This document shows positions 1-13,064 of a stretch of DNA of 64,000 nucleotides, piece after piece; position 1 is the stretch's first letter, and the number at the start of each line of letters is the position of its first letter. The stretch is from Phaeosaccion multiseriatum (Eukaryota > Ochrophyta, other classes), in the NCBI GenBank assembly GCA_965112735.1, contig OZ218951.1:1488001-1552000 (forward strand). Reading direction: 5' to 3'. Below the pieces are notes generated by a model. The model saw only the letters and a list, made by a program, of their open reading frames with translations. It was not told where the DNA came from and did not search any database. Position numbers and translations under genes: made by a program.

Positions 1-1878
1 CCGTGTGGTGCTTGGAGGAGAGGACAACTGGGGAGGAGGGACGGCAGAGGAGGGACACCGATACAACACGGGCATCTCACAGATGGCGTGGAGCCCGGAT
101 TCCAAGCGTCTTGCCGTGGTCCGAGCCGCCGACGGCTTCCCGCTTGATGTGTATCAAGTCCTCGGGTGCGGAGGAGGAGGAGGAGGAGGAGGAGGAGGAG
201 AAGGAGGAGTGCATCCGGGTGCTCGTCTTACGTCCTTCCGCACCGGTGCTGGTCGGCCTCTGGCCATGTGCTGGGATGAAACGGCACTCGTCACGAGCTC
301 TGCAGGTAAGGAAGTGGGAGAGAGGGAGGGAGGAAGCGCTGGTGTGGTGGAACTACAAACTTACGTTTACGTATGTACGTACGTATGTGTGTGTGGGGGG
401 GGGTGCGTGCTCATCTCATCTGTTCTCTCCCCTTCCCCTCCCTACCTCTCTCCTCCCCCGCCCCCCTCCCCACACAGACGGCGGACTGGTGTTCTGGGTG
501 CGTCAGAGCAAGGACCGCGAGAGCATGGACATGAAGCGAAGCGTCAAGTCCGGCAACAAGTCCGAGGTGTCAGGACAAGCCTGTCAGGACCAGCATCTTT
601 GCATTGCCTCCCTCGGGGACGGGAAGTTCCTCTCCGGCGGCGCCTCGGGTAGTCTGTACATGTGGGGGGGACGTAACTGCCTCGGGGGTGTCGCAGGGGC
701 ACACAAGGGGGCGGTGTTATGTGTCTCTGTCTCTTCTTCGTCTTCTTCCGAGGAGGGAGGGGAGGGGGGAGTTGCCACCGGAGGAGCCGACGGAAAGGTG
801 TGTGAGAGAGTGAGTGAGTGGTTGATTGATTGGCTGATTGATTGATTCAATGAATGAATGCCTGAGTGACAATGAATGAGTGGAAACGATGGCCGTCATC
901 CCTTCCTGAGCAGCTTACGCGCGTAACCGCCAACTGTAACCGTCATCTGTACCTATCAACGGCCCGTGCACCCCCTCACTCAGGTCCGGCTGTGGAGGAT
1001 GCCCGGTCTCACGGAGTCGGCCCTTCTCGACGTGTACGGCACCAGCGCCATCTGCCAGCAGGTGCGTGGGGTGTCAGGACAGGGAGGGTAGCGAGTCAGG
1101 ATAGGGGCGTGAGGAGAGTGAGGACACTATCACCCAACCAACGAATCAAGACATCCACTGCACACCGCATTCCTCTAACACAACCTGCTGACTGACTGAC
1201 TGACTGACTGACTGACTGACTGACTGACTGACTGACTGACTGACTGACTGACTGACTGACTGACTGACTGACTGACTGACTGACTGACTGACTGACTGAC
1301 TGACTGACTGACTGACTGACTGACTGACTGACTGACTGACTGACTGACTGACTGACTGACTGACTGACTGACTGACTGACTGACTGACTGACTGACTGAC
1401 TGACTGACTGACTGACTGACTGACTGACTGACTGACTGACTGACTGACTGACTGACTGACTGACTGACTGACTGACTGACTGACTGACTGACTGACTGAC
1501 TGACTGACTGACTGACTGACTGACTGACTGACTGACTGACTGACTGACTGACTGACTGACTGACTGACTGACTGACTGACTGACTGACTGACTGACTGAC
1601 TGACTGACTGACTGACTGACTGACTGACTGACTGACTGACTGACTGACTGACTGACTGACTGACTGACTGACTGACTGACTGACTGACTGACTGACTGAC
1701 TGACTGACTGACTGACTGACTGACTGACTGACTGACTGACTGACTGACTGACTGACTGACTGACTGACTGACTGACTGACTGACTGACTGACTGACTGAC
1801 TGACTGACTGACTGACTGACTGACTGACTGACTGACTGACTGACTGACTGACTGACTGACTGACTGACTGACTGACTG

Positions 1879-1910
<32 letters not shown>

Positions 1911-3347
1911 ACGGACGGACGGACTGACTGACTGACTGACTGACTGACTGACTGACTGACTGACTGACTGACTGACTGACTGACTGACTGACTGACTGAC
2001 TGACTGACTGACTGACTGACTGACTGACTGACTGACTGACTGACTGACTGACTGACTGACTGACTGACTGACTGACTGACTGACTGACTGACTGACTGAC
2101 TGACTGACTGACTGACTGACTGACTGACTGACTGACTGACTGACTGACTGACTGACTGACTGACTGACTGACTGACTGACTGACTGACTGACTGACTGAC
2201 TGACTGACTGACTGACTGACTGACTGACTGACTGACTGACTGACTGACTGACTGACTGACTGACTGACTGACTGACTGACTGACTGACTGACTGACTGAC
2301 TGACTGACTGACTGACTGACTGACTGACTGACTGACTGACTGACTGACTGACTGACTGACTGACTGACTGACTGACTGACTGACTGACTGACTGACTGAC
2401 TGACTGACTGACTGACTGACTGACTGACTGACTGACTGACTGACTGACTGACTGACTGACTGACTGACTGACTGACTGACTGACTGACTGACTGACTGAC
2501 TGACTGACTGACTGACTGACTGACTGACTGACTGACTGACTGACTGACTGACTGACTGACTGACTGACTGACTGACTGACTGACTGACTGACTGACTGAC
2601 TGACTGACTGACTGACTGACTGACTGACTGACTGACTGACTGACTGACTGACTGACTGACTGACTGACTGACTGACTGACTGACTGACTGACTGACTGAC
2701 TGACTGACTGACTGACTGACTGACTGACTGACTGACTGACTGACTGACTGACTGACTGACTGACTGACTGACTGACTGACTGACTGACTGACTGACTGAC
2801 TGACTGACTGACTGACTGACTGACCGACCGACCGACGCTCTTAATCAAATGAAATGAAACGAAATGAAATCAGGTCATCTCGGTGGATCTCTCCTCCGAC
2901 GGCAAGAAGGCCCTCGTCTGCACAAAGAGTGCGGAAATCTTTGAGCTCTCTACCACCTTCATCCGGGACGAAGACCAGGGGGAGGAGGAGGACGGGGCTC
3001 CCCCCCGGGGCACCCCGGTGGGCCACGACCTCAACGGGGGCGCAGTGGTGTCAGGACACTTTGGAGACGTGCAGGCGCTTGCGGTCAAGCCCGGGGGGGG
3101 CGAGATGGTGTGCGCTACCGCCGCCGGAGACGGCCTCGTCAGGTTCGTTCTTCTGTTGTGTTCGTTCGTGACAGGTGTAGCGTAGTGAAGTTGTGATGTC
3201 AGTCATGTCGGTCAGTTTGTTAATACCTGGTTTCAGTCAGGCTGGCAGTCAGGGAGATAGTGCCTAGTGTCAGGAAGCCAGTGAGTCAGTGAGTCAGTGA
3301 GTCAGTCGGTCAGTAAGTAAGTAAGTAAGTCAGTCAGTCAGTAGGTA

Positions 3348-3378
<31 letters not shown>

Positions 3379-6300
3379 AAGTCACTCTCAGTCAATGAAT
3401 CGAGTCCTCCCCCCTCCCCTGACCCGAACCTTCACCCTAATCCTAACCCTAAGCCCCCCTCCCTCCCTCTCCCCATCCTCAACACAACACCACCACTCCT
3501 CCTCCTCGTCCTCCTCCTCCACCACCACCGCCACCACCACCATCACCACCACCACCACCACCACCACCACCACCACCACCACACCACCACCACAACAACA
3601 ACACCACACCACCACCACAACAACAACACCACACCACCACCACCACAACAACACCACACCACCAGACTGTGGTCCTTGACCCCTCCCCGAAAGTCGCTCT
3701 TTGTACACACACTCGACAACCGCCAGAGCAGCGCTGGGGCTCTTGCATTCTCGCCAGACGGAGCCCTCTTGGTAGTGGGCATCTCCAAGGGACCCAAGGC
3801 CGGATGCATCCTCATCATCGCCGATGGAGGCGTTGGGGCCGTGCTGGGAGAGTTTAGGGTTGTAGGTGAGTGAGTGAGTGAGTGGATGGGTGGATAGGAG
3901 GTGGATGGGGTAGGTGAGTGGGTAGGTAGGTGGGTACGTGGGTGGGTAAGTAGGTGAGCGGGTAGGTGGGTGGGTAGATGGGTGGGTAGGTAGGTGGGTG
4001 GGTAGATGGGTGGGTGGGTAGGTCTGTAGGTAGGTGGGTGGGTAGGTAGGTGGATAGGTAGGTGGGTAGGTGGGTGGGTTAGTGGAGATGAGAGTGGGGT
4101 CGGTGGGTGGGCGTAGTGTCATGCAGTCCCTCTTTTGTCTCTCTTTCTCGCTCCTCTTTCTCTGCTTTGTCGCACTGAAACTGGCACTCAACCTCTACCC
4201 CTCCTCCCTCTTCCCTTCAGACGCCTCCGCCTCTGCTGCCGAGAAGGCCATCTCCCTCCTACGCTTCAACCCCGTTCCTTCTACCGCCGGAGAGGGGAGT
4301 GTGTACGCCTTGCTCGTGGGTACGGCCTCGGGGCTTGTGAAGCTCCTCACCACTCCCCTGACCGCCGAAGGTATGGCGTATGTGGGGTGTCTAGGGTATG
4401 GGATATGGGGTGTGTGAACACTTGTTTGAATTGATTGATTGATTGATTGATTGATTGATATTTGGTTGATTGATTGACTGTCCTGACACCCGCCCTCCGC
4501 TACCCTTTACTGCCATCCCTCACCCATCCACCGACTGCCATCTCCCCGCCCCATCCACTGCCACCCCCCCTCAGAGGCCATGGCTGAAGTCGCCGCCTTG
4601 ATGGTGGCCAACGCCGAGGCCAAAGTTGCCGCCAGAGCGGCGCTGGAGGAGGCAGCAGAGGCGGCGGGGGAGACTGGTGAGTTCGACTCCTCTCTCTCTC
4701 TTTCGCCCGTGCTCTGTCTCTCTCTCTCTTTCCCTCTCTCTGTTTATCTTTCTCTCTCTCCTTCTCTCTCTCGCTCCCTCTCTCTCTCTTTCTCTCTGTC
4801 TGTCTCCCTTTGCCTCTCTCTTTCCCTCTCTCTTTCCCTCTCTCAATCGCGCACACTGTGACACACACTCTCCGTATGCGTATGTGCATGTAACTCCGCC
4901 AACCTCATCCCCCATCCCTCCACAGCACCCCCAGCAGAAGAGGGCAACAGCGCCTCTGACCCCTCCTCCACTGTGCTCACGGGCGGCTGGACAGTCAAGC
5001 ACTCCATGGAGGCAGGAGCCTTGCTCCAGGGCAGAGTCACAGCTGCCGACTACACCTTGGATGGGGCATGGGTCATGCTCAACAGCGACGGAGCGGAAAC
5101 CTCCAATACCAATGGCAGTGAGCCGTCGTGGGGCGGGCCTGAGAAGACGTTCGGTGTGCTCAATGCCGCGACGGGTGCCCCTGCCTCCGCTGACTTGAAG
5201 GAGCTGAGGGGGGAGGATGGGAGGGGCAGGTGAGAGTGAAGATGGGGAGGCATACGGGCGTACGTTAGAAGGACATGAGGGCCTCAGCCACCCTTCCATC
5301 ACTCATTGACTGTTTCAATGCACCTTTCTCACCCTCCCTTTCCCCCCCCCCTCTCCGCTCTTCCTCCCTCCCCTCCCTCCCTCCCTCCCTCCCTCCCTCT
5401 CTCCCTCCCTCTCTCCCTCCCTCTTTTCCTTTCTACCCCCCCACCCCACCTTGGGGCTCACTCCCCCCTCTCTCCCCCAGACCCGAGTGGATCACAACGA
5501 GCTGCGGAATCTCCTATGGCTCCCGGGGGGCGTGGAACGAAGAGGAGGGCGCAAGGAGCAAGCCCACTGCCATCGAGCTCGTCAAGGCCGCTCCCGATGA
5601 TGGAGGGGATGGCAGTCCATTGTTGCTCTCCGCCGACGGACTCGGCCGGGTGAAGCTCACCCCTCACCTCGCATTGGAGCGGCAGCAGCAGGCATCATCC
5701 ACTGCCATCCCCTCCAATCCCCTCTCCAAGGCGTTCTACGCACACGCCGGAGCGGTGACCGGCATGGGACTCGCGCCCCCCGGGGACGAGGCCTCTGCCG
5801 GGGGCGAAAAGGCACTGGTCACAGTTGGCGGAGCAGACCAATGCCTGGTGCAGTGGGGGCTGGAGTTGGACGAGGGGGCAGAGAGCGGGGAAGAACTCTT
5901 TGAAAAGGGGGCAGGAGGGGATGACGCGGACGAAGAGGAGGAGGAGGAGGAGGACGACGACGACGATGAGGGGGGAGGCAAGAAGAAGGAGCCGGCCTTT
6001 GTAGACCCGCACCCGCCCCCTGACGAGGACATGATGTCGGGTTTGGATCTGGCTCTCCCGCCTCGAGTGGAGATGGATCGGGCGGGCGACAAGACCCTGC
6101 TATTCAAGGCGGAGCGAGAGGGAAGGACCAACACGGCCGGGCAGGGCCTGGACTGGCTCGTGACCTCTGCCTCAGGCGCTGCCTCTTCCTCTTCCAACAA
6201 CAGCAGCAACAATGAGGAAGACAACGAGCAACAGCAACGCCAACAGCAGCAGGAGGAAGGAGGAGGAGGAATCACAACTGGCGTGCCGGAGGACGACCTC

Positions 6301-6541
6301 GATTTGGAGTGGATCCACGGTTACAGCGCCCAGTCCACCCGACAGAGCCTCTTCTATAACGCCAAGGGCCAGGTGGTCTATCCGGCGGCGGGCGTAGGGG
6401 TGGTGCTGACGAAGGGTGGTGGAGGAGGAGCTGCGGTGGATCGTCTGGGAAGAGAGGTGCTGCCCACGGTGGACGGACCGCAATTCAACGGGCAGGACTT
6501 TTACATGCAGCACACGCAGGTGATGAGAGGGTGCTCTACCA

Positions 6542-6623
<82 letters not shown>

Positions 6624-7733
6624 TGAGTGTGTGTGTGCGTGTGTGTGTGCGTGTGTGTGTGCGTGTGTGTGCGTGTGTGAGGTGTGTGTGTGTGCGTGTG
6701 TGCGTGTGTGTGGTGTGTTTGTGTACACACGCGCGCGTGTGTGTGGGGGGAGAGAGAATTTGCAGGGGTTTGATTTCTCCGTTCGTTTCCCTTTCCACTC
6801 TTCATTCTAATTTCCCTCACTTCCCCGTGTACCCCTACTTCGTCCCCTCCGTCCCCTCCCCCTTCTCTACCCTCCGCCCTCTCTACCCTCCCCCCTCCCT
6901 CCCCTCCCCCCTCTCTCCCCTTCCTCTCCTATATGCCTCTGAATCCCCTTACCCCCACAGCGCCTCACCAGCGTCGCTCGCCACCCTCACGGCCTCCTCA
7001 TGGCCTCCGGACAAGAGGGAGACGCGCCCATCGTCACCGTGTGGGACTCCGTCACCAGAGAGACAGTCGCCAGCCTGTGTCCCCCCGTCAAGGGCTGTGT
7101 GAGCCAGGTAGCGTTCAGTGCGTGCGGAAAGTTCTTGGCGGTGGCGTGTGAGGACGCCCCTGCCCACTCGGTGTTTGTCTATCGCTGGGAGCAGGGCCTT
7201 ATTAGGTGCGTGTGCGTGTGCGTGTGCGTGTGCGTGTGCGTGTGCGTGTGCGTGTGCGTGTGCGTGTGCGTGTGCGTGTCGGGTCCGTGTGGCACGTCAA
7301 TGAATGACATGATAAGTCACTGGATGGATGACAGAAGCACTTGATAGCACCACGGATATTTCTCTTTCTGTAACTGACACTGAGAGTGATCGTGATTGAG
7401 GGGACCACACCTCCTTACATACTACTTCCTTCATTGCACCAGTGGACGGTACACACACTCCTCATTCATTGACTTCTTGACTCATGGAATCCTTGACTTA
7501 CTGATTTACTGACTTACTCACTTGCTCCCCAAACAGGTGCCGCTCGTCGGAGTCGCAGGGTAAGGTGCTTGCCTTGGCCTTTAGCGAAGACGGGGGGCAG
7601 CTCCTTGCAGCAGGGATCAAGCACTTTAGGGTACGTCGGGTGGGGACGGACGGGGGGAGGGGGAGGGAGGGAAGGAGGGAGAGAGGGAGGGAGGGAGAGA
7701 GGGAGGGGAGTGGAGGGAGGGAGGGAGGGAGAA

Positions 7734-7783
<50 letters not shown>

Positions 7784-10700
7784 AGGGAGGGAAGGAGGGA
7801 GGGAGGGAGAGGCGAGTGGAGGGAAGGCCTACTCACAACTCACAACTCACATCTATCACCGCGCTCATCTCATCCCAACCTCGCCCCTGAATGGATCCCC
7901 AATCACCATATCACCAACACGTACAGGTGTTCACCCTCCGCGGCTCGCACATGACCGGGCTCCGCGGGCTCTTCGGCTCGGGCTCCAAGGTCCAGCCCAT
8001 CCTTTGCGCCGTTGCCGTGGGGGGAGAGAACCCGGCCTTCCTCATGGGTGCCTACGATGGCACTATCCTGAGGGTGGACAAAGGCTCTCGGAAGGTTGCT
8101 GCAGCTACAGAGGCGCACAAGGGGCCTGTGTATGCTCTGTGCACGTACCCGGGAGCGGAGGTGAGGTGGGGTTTATTCATTGGCTTAATAGGAATTTATT
8201 GACTTAATAGGAATCATCTAAGAAACTGAAAGTTAAAGTGTGGGTAGGGGGGTGGAGTTTGTGTGTGACTGTGGGTGACTGTTGTGGGGTGTGGTGGGTT
8301 GCGTGGGACGGTTGCGTGAGTAAGGGGAAAGGGGGGCTGATGGGTGGATGTGTAGAGCTGCGTAGGGTTGGAGGTGTGTGTGTATGTGTGTGTGTGTATG
8401 TGCTTGTGTTTCCAACCCCGTTTTGCGTGTGTACCCAACCCCTCCCCTTCATCCCCACCCCTCCACACACATACACACATACGTAACTATTAGGTTGATT
8501 CCAATAAGTCATTAATATCCCCTCCACCTCACACCCTCTCCCTCCCAGGCCGGCACCACCAACTTCCTCTCCGGCGGCCGAGACGGTCTCATCAAGAAGT
8601 GGGACTCTGAACTCACAGGTCTCGACGAGGAAGGCGAAGAACTAACTCTCCAAGGAAGGGAGGCCTATCTGACCAGCACCGCGGTGAGGGCGTTGTGTGT
8701 CAACACATTTGGCGACGCTCGTAAGGTGGTGGTGGGCACGGCTGCCTCGGAGATCGTGGAGCTTTCCATGCTCGATGGAAGGGATATCAACTCCGGTAAG
8801 GGGAGGGGGGAGGAGGAGAAGGCGGGGGCGGAGGGAGAGGGAGTTGGTGTCTGAGTTTCGGTTTCAATTCATTAGCCATTGGCGTCTCTCCCAAACCCAA
8901 ACCCGAACAACAGAAACTCAGCTTCAAACTCCTCCTCATTCACTACACTTCAAACTCATCCTCAAACACACTAACATTAACATGTCCGTCCTACTCCAAC
9001 TCAAACTGCACCTTCCCTCCCTCCCCCTCGCCCTCCTTGCAGGCATGACCCTGGTGTCAGGACACAGCCGCCGCTCTCTGTGGGGCCTGTCTGTGCACCC
9101 CGCCAAGCCCCTCTACGCTACAGTTGGCGATGATATGGTGCTGAAGGAGTGGAGTATCACCAACAGGCGCCAGGTCCGCCAGCTGCAGCTCGACGATTGG
9201 GGCCGAGTCTGCACCTACAGGTGCGGGTGTATACGCATGTGTTCATATTCATGTGTTGGTTATATGTTCACGCGTTGGCGACGGTCATGGTAGTAAGCGT
9301 TTGTTGTACACGCGTGGAGACTTGGTCCTATTTATAAGATCGACAATGGCGCCTGTTCTCCCTCTCCCTCCCTCCCTGCATTCCACTCACAGACGGCCCC
9401 CTCCCTCTCTCCCTCCCTCCCTCCCTCCCTCCCTCCCTCCCCACCCCTCCATCAGTCCCAACGGCTTGCTCATTGCCGTCGCCCAAGGAGGCCCCCCGCC
9501 CGAAGACCCGGTGTCTCCCCTGGCGCCCCCTGCCCCCCCTGCTGCCGCAACTGGCGACAACTCTGCTCCAGGAGGAGGAGGAGATGAAGAGGGAGACGGA
9601 GAGGCTCAAACCGAGGGTGAGGGCGAAGGAGCACCCACAGATGGAGGCGATGCGGATGCCGGATCACCAACTGCTGACGCTGCTGCTGCCGTTGGTGAGG
9701 CTGGTGAGGCTGATGCTGCTGAAGCAGCGGTGCCCCGGCCCAAGTCGGGATGCATCAAGATCGTCAGCGGGATGGAGGGACAGCTGCGTCTGGTGAATGA
9801 GGTGGCGGATTGCTCATCTGGATGGGTCACAGATGTCAAATTCTCCCCTGACGGTTCCAAGATGGGCTGCACGGCCTCTGATGGGAATGTCTATCTCTAT
9901 GATGTGCATGAGAACTTCACCCTCTTCAAGGTAAGAGATGTGGAGGAGGGAGGAGGGAGGGGAGGGGCGTGCCCACACACACACACACACAGCCAAACAA
10001 TGCCAACCTCAAAACACGCGAACTTAGTAATCAAACCTCACTCAACCCACCCACCCACCCACCCACCCACCCACCCCCCCACCCACTCACCCACCCACTC
10101 ACGCACCCACTCACGCACACACCCACCTACATATCTACCCATCCCCACACCCACCCACTCACGTACCCACTCGCCCACCCACTCACCCACCCACTCACCC
10201 ACCCACTCACCCACCCACCCACCCACTCACTCACTCACCCACCCACCCACCCACCCATCTATCTACCCACCCATCTATCTACCCACCCATCTATCTACCC
10301 ACCCACTCACCTACCCACCCACTCACGTACCCACTCACCCACCCATCTTCCTGCCCATACACTGCCATCCTCAGGTGCTGGACGGTGCACCCCACCCCCT
10401 GCACCGCCTCGACTTCTCGCAGGACGGAGGGTGGATCCGTGCCGTGACGAGCATCGACCCTGGCCACAGCAACGACTCGGAAATCTTAAAGCGGGCTCGG
10501 ACCTCTGCTGGACTCGTCTTCTACAACGTTGACTCCGGCGAGTGCCTCGCAGGAGGGAGCGGCAGTGGAGCGGAGAAGGACTTGGAGCAGACGCTGTGGG
10601 CGACGTGCAGCTGTACTCTCGGCAAGGAGGTGCGGGGGGCGTGGCCGGTGTCTGCGCGAGACCCCATGGACGTTACTGCCATCTGTAGGTCCAAGGATGG

Positions 10701-13032
10701 CACGCTGTTGTTGTCCGGCCACGCTTCTGGCGACGTGCACCTGTCGTCCTCTTCTGCTGCCGCTGGTGGATCACCAAGTGCTACGGCTACGGGAACTGCC
10801 CCCTTCAAGGCCTTTAAGGGGCATGGTGCGGCGGGGGTGAGGGGTGCGGTCTTCACAGCCAGTGACAGTCACGTCATCACAATTGGCGGTCGGGACCGCT
10901 GTGTGTTCCAGTGGGGGAGGAAGGCGGCGGCGACGGCGGCGGCTGGTGAATCACCAACTGCTGTATCACCACCCTCCCCGTCGGCCGAGAGCGGCACGGA
11001 AGACGCCGTGCTGAGAAGAGAGCTCCAGACTACGGGTAAGTCAGTGAGGACAGCGAGGGAGTGGCAGGACAGTGAGGGAGTGTCAGGATAGTGAGTGAGG
11101 GAGTGCAAGGACGGAGGGTGGAGAGAGTGCCAGGACAGTGAGTCAGTGAATGTCAGGACTGTCAGTCAGTGAGTGTCAGGACAGTCAGTCCGTGTCAGGA
11201 CACTGAGTGAATAACAGGGTAGTGAGTGAGAGTTCTACGCTCTCTCCTCCTTGACTCGCCCCTCAACCCACTCCCTCCTCTTCCACGCCCCTCTGTCGAA
11301 TATCAACCAACCAACCAACCAACCAACCAACCAACCAACCAACCAACCAACCAACCAACCAACCAACCAACCAACCAACCGACCACCCACGCACGCAGCC
11401 TCGGCCGTCGCCAGCGCCGACGAGCAGCAGATCACCAACCCCTCTACCGCGCCGGTGTGTGCGGTCGTGAGCGCCACCAGCTCCGACTACCTGCAAGGCT
11501 GCAACCCCTCGGGGGACACCCCCGGGGGGCGCGCTAGCCTCGGTCTGACCCCCGATGGTCGCGTGGTGCTTACGAGAGGAGCGTGTGGGGCCGTGTTCGA
11601 TAAGCTCACCAAGACACAGATTGTGTACAGCGGACACCGGGTGAGTGAGTGGATGGGTGGGTGGGTGGGTGGGTGTGGGTGTGGGTGTGGGTGTGGGTGT
11701 GGATGAGTGAGTACTTGAGTGTGTGTCAGGACATCGAGTGGGTGAGTGAGGTAAGGGCAGTGAGTGAGTGAATGATTGAGTGAGTGAGTGTCAGGACAGT
11801 GAGTGAAGTGAAGTGATAGCAGAGGTGACCGCAACGGGATAGCAAAAGGCGACGGGGAATATCTCGCGTGCCGTTTCCCTTGTTGCATACTTCAATCCAA
11901 GTCGATAGATGCTTTACTCCCCAAGGGAGGTTCAATATCTTTTTGGTGAAGAACCTAAACGTTTATTGTCTCCTCCTCCTCCTCCTCCTCCTCCTCCTCC
12001 TCCTCCTCCTCCTCCTCCTCCTCCTCCTCCTCCTCCCCTCCTCCTCCTCCTCCTCCTCCTCCTCCTCCTCCTCCTCCTCCTCCTCCTCCTCCTCCTCCTC
12101 CTCCTCCTCCTCCTCCTCCTCCTCCTCCTCCTCCTCCTCCTCCTCCTCCTCCTCCTCCTCCTCCTCCTCCTCCTCCTCCTCCTCCTCCTCCTCCTCCTCC
12201 TCCTCCTCCTCCTCCTCCTCCTCCTCCTCCTCCTCCTCCTCCTCCTCCTCCTCCTCCTCCTCCTCCTCCTCCTCCTCCTCCTCCTCCTCCTCCTCCTCCT
12301 CCTCCTCCTCCTCCTCCTCCTCCTCCTCCCCCTCCCCTCCCTCACCCATCCATTGGCACCCCCCAGGGAGTGACAATCATATCCCTGGCCCTCACCCCTG
12401 CCGGAGACATTGCGGCCACGGGTGACGCCTCAGGAGCCATTAAGGTAATCACAAACACAAAGGAACCCACGTCCCCACCCCCTTGGGGCATGGGCCATGT
12501 AGGGTCATACCGGTATAGACAGAGCAAACGCACCCTCTCTCCCCCTACGATCCCAGACACAAAGTAGGCTACTACACCCTCGCTCTACGATATCCACCAG
12601 CCCCCCTCTTCCTACCCTACCTCACCCTCTCCATCCACTGCCATCCCACCCCATCGACCCCCCCCCACCCCCCTTCCCTCCAGTTGTGGTCCACTCGCAC
12701 CGGCGAGGAAGTGCTGAGTCTGCCTCTCAGCCACTCCGGGCCAGTCACACGCCTCAGCTTCAGCGGCGACGGAAAGAAGCTCGCCTCCGTCGGTAAGTGT
12801 GTGTGTGGGTGAGAGTGTGTGTGAGAGTGTGTGTGAGTGAGTGTGTGTATGTATGTGTATGTATGTGTGTGTGCGTGTGCGTGTGCGTGTGCGTGTATGT
12901 GCGTGCCCTCCTCCTCCTCTTCCTCTTCCTCTTCCTCCTCCTCCAGCTCCCACACCACATTCTCAAACCCAGCACACAACAGTATTAACACCTTTCCACA
13001 CACACACACCCACACACACACACACACACACT

Positions 13033-13064
<32 letters not shown>

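Noticed and set aside
1175-2848. 557-codon Val-Ser-Gln-Ser open frame on the minus strand
   Set aside because: It is only the translation of the (GACT)n array. A 4-bp period without a stop word stays open in every frame. It lies within an intron of the EML gene.
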